Shown piece after piece: positions 1 through 12,200 of a DNA stretch of 64,000 nucleotides. Origin of the DNA: Balanoglossus misakiensis (lineage: Eukaryota; Hemichordata); contig CM082585.2 in the NCBI GenBank assembly GCA_040954595.2, forward strand, positions 7,316,001-7,380,000, written 5' to 3'. The notes under the pieces are model-generated. The model did no database searches and was not told the DNA's origin. It was given only the letters and a program-made list of their open reading frames with translations. A program made the position numbers and the translations under genes. Positions within the stretch are counted from its first letter, which is position 1, and every line of letters starts with the position of its first letter.

Positions 1-3000
1 GTTGTTTGCATATTTCAGTCATGCCTTGGAGGTGCATAACTTATCGTATCGCCCTCCGACAAGCGTAACACTACGTTTTGAAGTCACACATGACTTAATA
101 ATGCTCTCGCCCAAGCTGCGAGCTGAAATGTCGTTTTCATTGCCATCAAGATGTGCATCCAGACAAGAAAAACTACTATCAGTGGCTGTAGGTACATTGG
201 CAAGTTTGCTGACTGCTCAAAGTTATACCCCAGCAGGAATGGATAACGTTTTCATAGATGACTGCATACACTGCATACATTTTTATATTTCACTAATATT
301 TATCTAGTTGTACAGTTGTTAGGTATAGGTTCATGTAGCATTTTAGCACAAGCTAGCACTGTTGAAGGTTAGATAACATTTAATAGCACTTTTCTGAAAC
401 AGGTTCAGATGCACTCATGCTGTTAAGGCTAATATCTTGCCACACGGAAACATATTCAGTCAGGATGAGCACTAATATTCGTTGAGCTATAAAAAGGTCG
501 ACATGGAATTATTGATTTTTTAGTTAATATCCTGTATGGAGTTCACAACAAATGATTGGTGCTAATATAACAAGTTGGTGATGATAAAGTTTGTTTTTGC
601 CTGGAGTTGAATGCATCTTGTCAGCGTCCTGGGCTTAGAGACTGTTGATATATGTAGACTCTATTAAAAGCCTCCACTCAGAACTTTAATATCGGTTGGC
701 CAGCTGGGTTTTGATCTTATCCTCGGCAGAATCGTTAATAAATCAATAATGAGACGGGCATTGAAATGGAAGTGTTCTGATAGCCATCGCAAATTGTAGC
801 AAAGTAATGGAGTTTTACCCATCATTATGCATTGACTTCGGTTATCTCATCGTGCTGGCAACTGCTCGCTGTTGTTTTGACTTCAGTCAGGGAACCTCAA
901 TTTCTGGGGCACAGGGTGGCGATTTTTTTTTTTGGTTTCAAAACTTGGTTGAGTGACGTTTTATGCTGGCTGTGTCTCCCTGTAAATTTTAATATCGTTT
1001 TTTACTAGATCGTATAAATGGAGTGGAATTTTTATAATTTTCAGCTGTAGATCATTTTCAAGGCCTGGCTCATGTGTGTCATGTTCAGATTGACAGATGA
1101 AAATTGTGACAGTTTGGAAATGTCCTTCACTTTTTGTGTTTGCTGGTCTGCAGTCTCTACATGATATAAGGACTTTTGCTCTTAGCTGAGAAGTGAGAAC
1201 CCTGATAGAGATGTTTAAATTCTAGATTCTTAGTTTTCTGGATTTTGAGAGAAAAAAAACGCTTTTAAAGTCTTTTTGACATGTATGTGCATATGAGCTA
1301 ATGCTGTGACTCAGCGGATGTAGAACTGAGACCATGCTGTTTGTCTACACTGAAACGGAACCACTCTTTGACACAAAACGAAATCTCTAGATCAGACCCA
1401 GCGATAGACCAACCAGCAGATAATTCAGCCGCAGTGTTTTGTGGAAAGTGATAAAAGTACACAATGGGTGTGAAAAAAGGTTAAGATACAGCACATTCAT
1501 TTTAAACCTCTGCCCCAGGGGGTATGGATGGGCTATGCATCTGTCTCGATTCTGCTATCTGCGTATGTGTGTCACTTTAACTGATAGCTGTTTTGTATTC
1601 ACACTGAAGTGTGGGCAACCAAAGGAATGGGACGGCCCGTAATTCATACGGTAACGCACACTAAGTGGTAATTTTTGTCAGTTGTCTGAATAATGTAATG
1701 CTCAGAGATTGTTGTTTGAATAATGTAAAACAGATCAGTACCTGTCTGTGTGGGAGTGGTGAATATGTTCGAAAGATGCCGGTCTGAAAAAAAGGGGTGG
1801 GGGGAATCTGCCATAGAAATACAGGCAAATTTATGCACATGGGCAGAGATTGTTACTAATGCCATTTGTGCTAGAGGTGTGGGGAAATGTGCAGGCTGTG
1901 GGGATTGTGAACTTTTGAGTTGAAGAATGGAGGGGAGAAATTGCCCCCAGGGTAGGGGTGATGCCCTAGGGGTGGGGAATCCAGTGGTGGGGGAAATGGG
2001 ATTATGCCTCAAGAGTATTAGGTAATGCCTTCAGGGGGTGTGGGGAAACTCTGGTGATAATGTCTGTATAATTTTACGAAGTCGTGGAAAATTAGGTTTC
2101 CAGCTGAGTGGCCAGGACCGATTGTATTTCGTCTCGTCTGGTCCTTTCAGTGATGGATAGTGACTGGTAATAATTTGGAGCATCTTCACATAATTCCTTG
2201 TCAATTCAGACATGCAATCTGGTTACAGTGTAAAACGCGGATAACACACTGTGTGTTCTGGTGGGAATCAGGATGGATGCATGCCATCTGATCCGGGGCT
2301 GGAATTAAGACTCCTGCTAGAATACATCCCTGCTATTCCAGAAATGTCCGCATATTGAAAAAGGACCGATATGTTGTCAATATTACGCATTAGTTCTGCA
2401 GGTGCCTGTACTTTTTTAATCTGGCCTTAGATTGTGTTGTTCACATCACGCATCAACAAACACTTGGAGACTTTACTCACTGCATTGGTGTTTTGCAAAT
2501 CCACCAGGGCCCTGTGAAAAGATGTGCAGGTGGTGGTACGTTCGGTGAAAGATCACTCTCCCACAGGAGAATTATATCAATTTGGCTGAGAAATATCGAT
2601 TGAAGTATCAACCAAACATAAAAAGTAAATTTAATGCGGTGTAATTGCGTGTTGATGTTGAAAATCAAAAACATTTCCCTGTGATTGGGCTCAAAACATG
2701 TTGTGATGATGTCTTTCCTATGTAAAAGAAAGGCACTTCCGTTTATAATCAAATTAAAGTTTAAAGCATCTGTCTTTGTAGATTCAGATACAAACGCTGT
2801 GGCAAAAATGGTTAGCAAAAGTGAGAAGGGTGCAAATAACATCTACAAGATTAACTTTGCAGTTTGCCATGAACTCATATTTAATCTGGCCATAGAGGGC
2901 GTTTTTGCCAAAACAAGAGCAGCAACAAAAATTAATTTTGATGCAATATATATTTGTATATTTTCTCATTTGAGTCCCAAACCCTTGGGTCAGCGAATGG

Positions 3001-3785
3001 TGTTCACAGTGGACCGCCAAGCCCTTAAAAGTTAAACTACCCAAGTCACATGACCTCTAAATTTATGGCGTAATGGCCTCCCACAAAGATGAATTGTAGA
3101 CCTTTCAAAACTCAAATTATACGGTTATGTCCCTGCTTGAAATTCATACCGTAGCATCAAAAGTGCTCTCTCATAAATCCCCGGAGCCTGCACGATTTCT
3201 GTATGACCTCCTCCGAGTCTCCTGGGACAGCCAAAACCCTATGCACTCGCGCATCTCATCATTCTAAAAGTCATTTCTAAATCATATCATATATTAAAAA
3301 TATGAAGAGTTGAAATTTCAATTATAAGAAACAATAGTGTCATAATTATACTGTATCACTGCTTATAACATTTTTTGATTCAATATTTCATTTTTTAGTA
3401 ATTAAAAGGACTGTTCACAGAGAAACTTGCAATCAGAGCTGACTATTATGATACAGTCAATTTTAATCGTCACAGACAATGTTCTGATAGCCCTCCATAG
3501 GTGCGAGTAATAGTTCTGAGATATCACGGTAAATTGAGCACATGATGTATTATAGGGTTATTGTTTGTGAGATGAAGTTTCCATGATGAACGCCGGTAAC
3601 ATTATTGAACTCTTTGAAGTGAACTTCGGTGGGTGTGGTAATATTGGGGTCTTTTCCCCTGCGTAATAATCAGACGTAATTTCATGTGCTTCGTGTAGTG
3701 ATTGGACTGCTGAACTATGGAGCTGTGGATAGGGGTGGATGGGGCGAGTAGTAATTGAGGGGCAATGACCGAATGGGAGAATGCA
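1..3785. other. Receptor first intron (partial); no further exon seen
   Basis: This lies between the receptor donor and the left edge. A search of the minus strand for the TM3 signature (Asp-Arg-Tyr after a serotonin-type TM3) found nothing, so the next receptor exon is outside the window. No PSMD1 exon is seen on the plus strand. The short open frames here have no recognisable protein features. The only distinct structure is a G-rich patch near 1780-2045. Confidence 0.7.
1780..2045 (+). repeat. G-rich imperfect repeat cluster
   Basis: The plus strand carries many short runs of three to five G separated by short A/T-rich spacers (for example AGGGGTGGGGAA and GGTGGGGGAAATGGG). Parts resemble a degenerate minisatellite built on GGGGAA and ATGCC. 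Several closely spaced G runs could form quadruplexes. No unit length is regular enough to call a clean tandem repeat. Confidence 0.45.
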
Positions 3786-3791
3786 ACTTAC
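3786..3791 (-). other. Splice donor of the receptor exon
   Basis: Read on the minus strand the junction is GCG G|GTAAGT, a full consensus donor in phase 1. It cuts the open frame right after TM2. The frame continues beyond it for 23 codons (starting KLHSP), but these are proline-rich and unlike any GPCR loop, so they are intron read-through. The intron lies just before the first extracellular loop; as I recall, both vertebrate HTR2 genes and DRD2 have an intron near here, so its position does not separate the two. Confidence 0.9.
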
Positions 3792-4179
3792 CCGCAAACT
3801 CGACTATGATTCCAAACGGCATGACCAGTAGGGAGACCATGAGATCGGCGACGGCCAGCGACATCAGGAAATAGTTTGTGATGCTCTGTAGTTTCTTGTC
3901 GGTCATGATGGCCAGGCACACCAGCACGTTCCCCATCACTGTGCACAGGATGATGGCGATGAGGAAGAGCGCGGGCCAATTGTTTTCCGATTCGGGCGCG
4001 CCCCCCTCCTCGTTGCTGTTATTGCCGTAGGTTGAATTTGCACTGGCGGACATTAGATCCATGTTTATTGTCACGGTGAAGACTCCATAGGCTTTGGTTA
4101 GCTCTCTTTCCATGAAGGCCAGCGAAGTGGCATTGTCGGTGGAAGCCATGTTGGTGCTGGTCTCGGCCATCACCTCCAT
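3792..4179 (-). CDS. HTR2: Serotonin 5-HT2-like receptor, first coding exon (N-terminus to TM2)
   Basis: Class A amine GPCR, a plasma-membrane receptor; vertebrate 5-HT2 members signal through Gq. The exon gives 129 codons plus one base. Residues 1-65 are a hydrophilic extracellular tail with three N-glycosylation sequons (NAT, NST, NNS) and no signal peptide. TM1 starts near NWPALFL and carries the GN pair (N1.50). The first loop has KKLQSITNYF, and TM2 has LMSLAVADLMVSLLVMP with the sodium-site Asp (D2.50). The start is the ATG at 4179 (A at -3, G at +4); the frame is closed by TAA at 4209-4207. The exon ends after VEFAG, just before the expected first extracellular loop. KKLQ, TNYFLMSLA and the NW before TM1 favour 5-HT2. 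By hand count against human proteins, identity over this segment is about equal for HTR2B and dopamine D2, so sequence alone is not decisive; proximity to PSMD1 tips it to 5-HT2. The TM3-TM7 exons lie beyond the left edge. Confidence 0.88.
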
Positions 4180-5500
4180 GTTGAGAATCAAGACACAATA
4201 GTCAACTTATCCACTGCTCTTCCTTTATGTAAAAAACGAAAATCTTGTTTTTTAACACACACGATTTTTTAGTTATCACCAGCTCTGCTTACTTTGTATT
4301 ACTGGACAACATTCACTCAACATTCCGGCGCTGACAATATCTTATTCCATTCGCTGCACACGGAAAAATCGCCACTCCTTGCTTTGAATCCACAAATCTG
4401 CAATCAGCCCAAAAGTTGTGACATTTCCGGCACACACAGAAACCGGTCCAAAATCCGAGTCAGTTCCAGTCGATAAATCTTATCTCCTCCTCTATCCACT
4501 TTCAGTTACAAAGTACTTTTTATATTCCACTTAGGATGACTTATCTTCTTCCTGTGCATGTCCGCATGCAGAGGGTTTCCCGAAATTCCAAGACCTAGTA
4601 GCGATCAGAGTTACACCAGGAGTTTCTGATCTATCGCTGCTCAACGGTTGAAAACCACAAACAGTTGTGGAGAGATCCCATGCCGGTGGCTATATTTTCC
4701 AAAACAATGCACGCAGAAGTTATTGAGAGGGCTCGTCTCTCTCTCTATCTCACAGTTGACGTCTTCTAACTCGACGGACCACAGTGGCTCCACTTACCTA
4801 ACCACTGCGCACACTTAGCATAACAAAATATCCCACCAAGTCAGGCCGGTTTGTCTTGAGGCAAGTAGTTTTTTCCACTCAGATTGTCTGAAGAAGATCT
4901 CACAGGCAGGTTGCGTATTCTTCCAAAGTGAACATCACGCGTGTTTCTTCAAAATCTGGCAAACCATTCTCCTTTTTCTCGAAGCAGCCAGCATCCACAC
5001 ACACAACGCCTGTTTCTCCAGTCGCAAATTTTCAGCTCTGATTCAATTATCTGTATTCCGGATATCCGAGGTGCTAATGGTGCTCAGGTCAACTGTTTAT
5101 CAGTCCTGTTAACAAAATGACCTGAATGCATCAGACGTCGTCTTCTGATTGAATCCAAGCAAACGTTTTCCTGAGATGCGTTCTCCGCTTATTCCCACAG
5201 CGCTCCGGGATTGTCTATCCCCCGTTCGCATTAAGATGTTCCAGATTCCGACAAGTTCCGGCGAAATCCCGGACAGAGAACTCTCCGTGCGTGGTGGCTG
5301 TATTGCGAGAAAAAAAAAGTGACAACTTTATCTGATTTTTTTTTTCTTTCACAAAAAAGAAATGTTTGATAGCGGCGTTTCTGTTTCAGCAAGCAGGCTA
5401 CTTTGCTACAGCATTGTTCACTTGACTGGGCATGTAATCACTTAGCATCGAGCGAGTACCAGCTGGCTACCCAGTTGTTATCTCAGCGGCAGAAACCATG
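4180..5500 (-). promoter_or_regulatory. Receptor 5' UTR and putative promoter zone
   Basis: This is the DNA immediately upstream of the receptor start codon. It contains no long open frame. A TATA-like box (TATAAAAAG on the minus strand, 4524-4516) would put transcription start near 4490 and give a 5' UTR of about 310 bases if no upstream exon is spliced in. TGACGTC near 4755 resembles a CRE half-palindrome. I see no strong acceptor with a pyrimidine tract just before the ATG, which argues for a continuous leader, but a distal non-coding exon cannot be excluded. The limits are guesses. Confidence 0.4.
4516..4524 (-). promoter_or_regulatory. TATA-like box upstream of the receptor
   Basis: TATAAAAAG on the minus strand, about 340 bases upstream of the ATG. 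Position and orientation suit a core promoter. Such matches are common by chance in AT-rich DNA, so this is only a candidate. Confidence 0.25.
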
Positions 5501-6142
5501 GAGTGTCCTTAAATAACCTGTCGGGAGGCGACACCGTGACCTGCAGAAGTCAAAGAGATGAGATTGGTTGATCACGGGGCATTAAGTGATGCGGTTTATT
5601 CGCTGTGTATTGCCCATATCATAGCGGTGACCCTGGTATAATCAATTTACGTTACAAGCTAGCCAACATATAACCTTGCTTAGCCCCAGTTAGATTAGTC
5701 TGCCATCATAAATGTATGTCTGCTGTCTCCTCTGCAGGAATAAAAAAAAATCACTTTTTTTAAGAAGAAGAGATAATTTATGAAAGATTTATTGATGGAG
5801 TCATTTCACAGCATTAGATAAATCGTACACGCTCCGTAAATTGATGCCTGATAATTATACGGTGCGATCGATTCAGTATTTAAACAAATCTGTGATTTTT
5901 CCCACCGAGAGTTGGCATGCGCTTTTCCCATAAGGAAAGATTTTACGTGTTCCGAGCAGGTGGGCAACTGATAAACCCTGGTTAGCCGCTACTGCATAAA
6001 AGTTAACATGATGTTATCTGCCCCCGCGACCCTGTATCAGCAAAAGCACGTCAGAATAATCTGTAAAAAAATCAATGCGCAAAGTCTCGATCGCCAAGAG
6101 CCATTCTCAGCCAGTCATACAGAAAGAAATGTTCCAGACTGG

Positions 6143-6162
6143 TGGATGGATGGATGGATGGA
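6143..6162 (+). repeat. (TGGA)5 microsatellite
   Basis: Five uninterrupted TGGA units. Short tetranucleotide repeat of the same class as the larger arrays at 35604 and 49418. Confidence 0.9.
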
Positions 6163-7140
6163 CGCTCGCACTGTACTGCGGCGGCCGAATATACAAGTAA
6201 TCCAATCACAGAGCCTCTTTAATAAGTTGTAAAACGGTCTCAATTTCCATTTCATGATTTTTACTGTGCAAAGCCGCAAAGTCGTGCGCAATCATATTTT
6301 GTTTTACAGCGGCTCGTGTGACAGTGGAGATGTGGTAGCAACGACACGGATGCTGCAGTTGTGATCCGCGGCATGGTTGGGATGTTGATTTATGACATAA
6401 AGAGATGGAGTTATTTTGGTTTCATGGGGAAATATTTATATGTTTTTCTTTCCTTTCTGAATTGCATTGAATCACTGTTTGTCTGAATGATACTCATACA
6501 AACGTGCCTGATATCAATGAAATGATGCATTTGTATAAACAGCATTTTTGTTTCCGAAATTTAGACATTTATTTGGTTGATGATTGCTTTTATTTCCATA
6601 GACATAAAAACATATCTGATGTAGATAGTTTGGAAGTGGTTTGGAATGTTTCAGTAGCAGATATCAACAGAATGGATCTGCTCGTCAGTGGAATTCTCAG
6701 TGTGGAAGTGGCTGTTTTTCCAAAGGCTTCATGAATGGAAAAAATATGGCATTTCAGACTAAAAATGTATTGTGACATGCAAGGTGAACCAAGGGTAGTT
6801 GTCCTGTGGTATGACTCTTTGCATTACAGCTAGTCTCATATAATAAGAGATCAAAGCCAATGAGAGACACCGTCTTCCTGCTCGGAAATTCAATTCTATT
6901 CTGAACGCATTTAGCCATCAGACTGACAAGTCTTGGGATATCTTCCTTTTTCGCTCGTCTGTTACCGCTTTCAGAATTCCTCGTACGCTTCAATTTGCTC
7001 ACACATACCCCCTGAACTGTATGTCGTGCGTATTCGATTTCAAGACGTTCAGTCAAATAACAGCGAAGAAATTCCACAAAGTTGAAATGTAGTGCGACTC
7101 TTTTTTTTTCATTCTTGCGGTGCATCGTCTCTGTGAATGT

Positions 7141-7169
7141 CTAATGAGGTCAGGGGTCAGCCTCATTAG
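7141..7169. promoter_or_regulatory. Palindrome enclosing a DR1 nuclear-receptor site
   Basis: Perfect 9-base arms CTAATGAGG (7141-7149) and CCTCATTAG (7161-7169) flank an 11-base centre. Overlapping the left arm and the centre is AGGTCA-G-GGGTCA (7147-7159), a direct repeat with one-base spacing, the class of site bound by RXR heterodimers, HNF4 and COUP-TF. Each arm also contains a homeodomain core (TAAT/ATTA). It is about 3 kb upstream of the receptor start. Binding is inferred only. Confidence 0.5.
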
Positions 7170-8382
7170 AGCGTACCCACAATAAACGTCTTTTTAAATG
7201 GAGTCTTTCCCCTCCATTCATTCCTGTTGGTGACACTGTAATGATGCCGTTAATTGTTACGGATATACTTTCGGTAAAGTTGAAAGTATTGTAATTTCTT
7301 TAGCAGATGTTTGAATTCTCCTTTGTGTAAAAGTGTAAGAAATATCATGTTAAAATGTAGGCATCATTATGCTAGTTTATGAACTGTAAGGCTGCGCATT
7401 TTGTTGATAAATGGAGAAAAAAACTGCTGAGTCAGCATTTTTTCCACTGATACTGGCAATAGTTTTTAAGCTCCCATGCTATATTATATAATATGGCAGG
7501 AGTTATTCTATAGGCAAGAAAAAAACATGCAGTGGATTGTCTCTCAAGATTAAGCTTGGTGACCATATGATTCCATTCACTCAGTCACTGAATTTAATTT
7601 CTTTTGACTGAGCTATGTGCAAAATTTCACAAAAACAACATTAGCGCAAGTGGGGTTTCTTAGCAATTCTCGGCGTAATCCTATGAGAAAAGGCAAACTT
7701 TACATTCTCATAATGGAAGTACATCTTTCATCCAGTCAAAATATGCATTGGTATTACCATCGAATCACGTTTGAACCCACAGCATACATTGGGATTGATG
7801 TCATTCGTGTGCGAGGCAGTCAGGGCGTTATCCCTAGCATAGGCAAGATATACACGTCATGCTTCATTGACACGATCGGCGTGGTGTTTGACATTGAATG
7901 CGAAATCCCGCGCATTATCCCCCGGACATCTGTCTTGCAAGTGGTGACAAGACTATCTAATGTCTCCTAGGGTCGTTTGTTTATAGGAGAGTTTCCAGTT
8001 CATTGCTGGCCCGGTTTTCTCGACCGCGTCCTTGTTCTTTTGTTGGATACTAACTGTAATTCAGACGTCAACGTTTACATTGGGATTGGAGAATGTTTGC
8101 AACCCGCACTACTTCTGGGAGTGTGCCTTTGGAGTGAACAACCTCCTTTGAACTTTGCGTTATCCACTGTCTACTGGCTGTGTCTAAATTGTACAATCAT
8201 GTGATAATTTTCCATTGAAGATATACGCGACATCATAATTAATGGTGCAAAGAGAATGTTAGAAATGAGTGTAATTTTCTGTGGTTATCCTATATTCCAA
8301 CGACAACAAAATAACCTTCCCTGGTAAAATACTCCCTGGATGTGTGTGGTCAACATGTGTGTGTGGTTACAATCATGCGTGC

Positions 8383-8480
8383 ACAAATTCAATCCCTGAT
8401 TGGCTCAGAGAGTAGAGTGTCACGTGACCCTCACTGGCCAATTAGACCCGGTACTTAAAAGCAGCTTAAAATTGGTTTTT
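8383..8480 (+). promoter_or_regulatory. E-box / CCAAT cluster, possible promoter-like element
   Basis: This short stretch has GATTGGCTC (an inverted CCAAT box), a perfect CACGTG E-box at 8421-8426, a GGCCAATTAG CCAAT match, then TACTTAAAAGC about 30 bases further, which resembles a weak TATA box. No gene follows on either strand, so this would be an enhancer, a non-coding transcript promoter, or chance. Confidence 0.2.
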
Positions 8481-9246
8481 ACTACGGTGTCAGGGCGATA
8501 GCTGATATGGGCCGCCGACTGCGGGAAGGATGATAAACTTAGGGTTCATTTCATAGACTCAACCAATACTCATAAAACAGACTGAAGTAACATTTAATAA
8601 GAATCCATCAACGGTAAAGCGATCTGCTTTAAGCCATAGTTCCTGCTTAGTGTCAATTCCTTGATTAGTCCAGCATTATCATGCAGGCCGGGGAGCTGTG
8701 GCAATACTGGAAATTCGAAAAAAGCTTCCCATCGTCAGAGAGGAGAAAAATGGCATGCCCCATTCTGTATGCAAACGGTTCGCAGCAAGTCATGTCCTAC
8801 ATTTTTTATGAGGTAATACTTTGATTGGTGACAGTTCTCCAGAAAATTCTCCCTGCAGTGATTCACTTTGATCTTATTAATCTCAGTCACAGGTCTCACG
8901 TAGCTGTTCAGTGGATACGTCAGAATCTTTGCCTTCTGTTTCATGTTTTAATTCACTACATTATTGCATTGTCTCTATTCTCACTTCTTTCGCAACCTGA
9001 TGTTATTTTTTCATGATGTTAAGAAATTGCGTGATCCATTATTAATTGTAGGTGTTTAGGCGACTATGGTTGACAATTTCAATAGTTTATCTTCAGGTTG
9101 AAGTTTATGAATGGTTGCCAAGGTTTCCTTTTTGCTTCTACGAAAGGTCACATGTTTTGTCATGCAGTCTGGTGCATTCTTTCAACGTTTAAAAAACAAA
9201 CACCGTCTTCTGTATTGGTGTTTTCACTGCAGGCATGATTTACAGA

Positions 9247-9260
9247 GTTGCCATGGCAAC
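9247..9260. promoter_or_regulatory. Perfect palindromic X-box (RFX-type site)
   Basis: GTTGCCATGGCAAC, a 14-base perfect palindrome and an ideal match to the X-box bound by RFX factors, which control ciliary and some neuronal genes. It lies about 5 kb upstream of the receptor start. Two weaker matches occur at 29511 and 59194. Confidence 0.5.
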
Positions 9261-12200
9261 CATTCTGCTGTCAATCAAATCCCCTCTTCCCAGTTGAGTT
9301 CTTAGTGATATGCGGAACACATTTGACAGATCCACATCCTCACAAATGCGCTCAAATTTTGTTTGTTCTGCAAAGCGCCTTGTCTTTGCCCGGTAGCAAC
9401 CGTGATGTCAGTTTTAATCATTCGTTTGAGTTTATTACTTCGAGTGTCAGGGTACCCTTTGTTTAATGATTGGCTGAAGAGTGTTTTGCACATTCCGCGA
9501 GAAGCCCTTGACAAGTAAGCGAAGGTCCGCGAGTCACAGGTCATTGCACTGTCTGCCGATTCAGGATCTTTTACCGAATTGATTCTGACAGAATTTGCTT
9601 CGCACGAGATTCTCATGTTACGGGGCTTTTTTTCCCCTCTCACGGAGGCCAGTGCCTTCGAGGCAAGAAATGTCTCTAGATCCTTTTAGTCAGTTTTGCG
9701 GCTGCCCCCCAAATTTTGAAATCACTTGCACTGTCATAGCTGACACCTCTGGCAAAATCCACCTGGTGACAAGCCAATAGATCTGTAGCTATAGCTCAAC
9801 GTATCATAGAGTGCAGATTTGGTGGATCTACGGATTAGTCTAAGTCATGGTACTAGCTAGCTTCCACTTGCTTGGAATGTGGTGTTGCCTTTATTCTGGT
9901 TCTTTGCGTTCCTCCTTGGCACACCTGAGCTGAGGCATAAACCAGTAGAGGCATCATGCCTTGTCAGACTTGAGCATGACACACACACACAGAAAATCAA
10001 GTTGATTTCTTGTGCATTCATGCAGTGCTGGCACAAGACAAGAAAATGTGAGGGGACCTCCCAGCTCTTTGAAGCGCAAGAGGTTTCTAAGAGTCAAATA
10101 ATGCAAACGGGTACCCCTCTCCAGAGGCAGTATTGGCGTTTTATCAGACACCACAATAGGTCCAGCTGAGCGTAGACGGTGATAGGCCATTGTAAAGTTC
10201 TCAACTCAAGTCCCCCAATTACATGCAACAGTACAAAAGCTTGTTAAGAGTGTCCCAATGCTCTAATTAGACCATTGACAACTCTCCCACCTACAGACTC
10301 CTCCTGCCAAATAGACGTTTGTGGTCATCAAAGATTAGATAAAGATAAAATTGCCTGTTTCTGCCAATTTCTACAATTCTCACTATAAAAGAAGCTAAAG
10401 GTCGGACGATCTTCTACAGGTACATGCCCCAGTTCCACCGTTGTTACTCTGGAAGGTGTATTTAACAGTTGCCCCAACTGACTAACTTTGTTTTACCCCT
10501 GGGGTGAATGCTACATTGGCCAATTATTTTAATGGGTTCGACTTCATTGAGTGAGGTAACCAGATTTTCAGGGTACTCCCAAGGTGATCGTTCAGGGTGA
10601 TCTTCCAAGATTTGCATGCTTTGTGTAATTTGTAATACTTAAAAAAACAATTGCCTGCTTGGTTTGTTACTGGTGACCACCTCATTCAGTTTCTTGAAAT
10701 TTGGTATTTACGTATGTCCTCAAGATCTCTTTTTCTCGACAAATTTCAACAACTTGGTAGTCCAAAGGCGTGTCTGGGTCTTATTTAACAGCCCTTCTTT
10801 GTCGGTCGAAAAAGTCTTTGAAGACGTACAGATACTGTGATTCCCAACTATTCTGGGCCTGTGTTTTTTTTATTCCACTCCAGTGGTGACTGTGAAAGGG
10901 ATAATGTTCTGCCTCTGTAGAAAAAGCAGGGGCGATAAAAGTTTCCCTTGAAGGGAAGCCAAATGACAGACGGAACAAAAAGAGTGGCCGGAAGAGACGA
11001 CGCGACTGGAATTTTGTCACGTATCTGCGAGTAGTCACTCACCCTTCTCTCGGACGCCAATCTGGCCCGGTGATAAGCGCAATTCGCTAGCCGAATCCCG
11101 TGAGTCGCGCGGGCGTATCCGACGTACCACTGCCAGAGCTGTCAGCTTTTGAAAAGACAGCACTGAACGGTGGCAACAGTTGGCAAACAGAAGGGTGAGA
11201 TAATTATTTGTCGAACTGTCGCGTGTTTTTTTAGGCTACTGTGGCCGTGCACTTTTTAGTGTACTCTACGCTGAAGCATGCAGTGCTCAAACAAAAAGCT
11301 GTCAATGCATTGGAAACAAGCCGGCAAAACAGTCTTAAGTAGTGGAACATGTTTTCTTGCATAAAATGTGTATCCGTCCATCCTTAACCTCCCCCCTTCA
11401 AGCTGCATAGGCGAACATGTTGCGAATCATAAGACGTTATCTAAAGTTCTATCGAATGTTCAATATAGACACAGGTTTCTTGGTTATTATATGATTTTGT
11501 GAGTTTCCACATATGTAAAACCATACATTACATTTTTCCCCTCGTATATCAGGAGTCCGTAATAAACTGTGCATTCATTTCAATTTCTTTTAAAACACCT
11601 TATGTTGGTTCAAGGAATTCAGGTGCATTTTTACCGTCTGTGGCCATGGAGAGTTTATTTCTCCAGGGCTAACCTTGCGAGTTTCGGAATTTTATTGACA
11701 ATTTACAAAAGGTCTACCTGTGACTGTAATCATACATGTAGTTTATAGGCGGGGGAAAAGGAATGTGTTCTACACACAGTCTGGTTTAATTGTGGCCCTC
11801 AGCTATAATTTATAGCAGACTCGGTCTCATTGTACTCATACCAATGGAGTTGGAAGGCCTTTGTACGTGTGAGCAGTGTGTATAAGAAAACCCCTTTCTC
11901 ATTGTGTGTGACAGTTTTAACAAGGAATACACTTGTCCAGATTTCTACTTTTACTGGAACTTTTATTATCAGCGAAACCACTTCCAACCTGATGCCATGT
12001 CGGGATTTTTGTATGATGAAAGTTAAAAGAAAGCTTTCTGAGAAAAAAGGGAGAAAATGTCATAGGTTCGCGTGTTACTATTTCTGGAAGTGAAGGACAG
12101 GCAGAACTGGAAATACATGGGAAAAGTACAATGCAAACTCTGGCATGTTTTTATCACAGCAGAGCTTAGCCATTGTTTAAATGTACTGGGATCTTCCCAC

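Noticed and set aside
700-760. Possible upstream PSMD1 exon (a Leu-Gly-Phe word on the plus strand)
   Set aside because: Surrounding codons do not match the conserved PSMD1 peptide before the Arg-Thr-Pro-Glu-Gln junction and there is no fitting donor.
3715-3791. Continuation of the receptor open frame past the donor (codons beginning KLHSP)
   Set aside because: Follows a consensus GTAAGT and is proline/serine-rich, unlike the first extracellular loop and TM3 of any amine receptor; it is intron read-through.
4180-4191. Upstream TTG as a start for the receptor
   Set aside because: The frame's first codon is TTG, not ATG; the ATG at 4179 has a strong context and is the first in-frame ATG after the TAA at 4209-4207.
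8500-8560. Possible PSMD1 exon ending (Leu-Gly-Phe-Ile)
   Set aside because: Runs into a stop at once, lacks the preceding Arg-Arg-Ala-Ala-Val-Glu context and has no donor.
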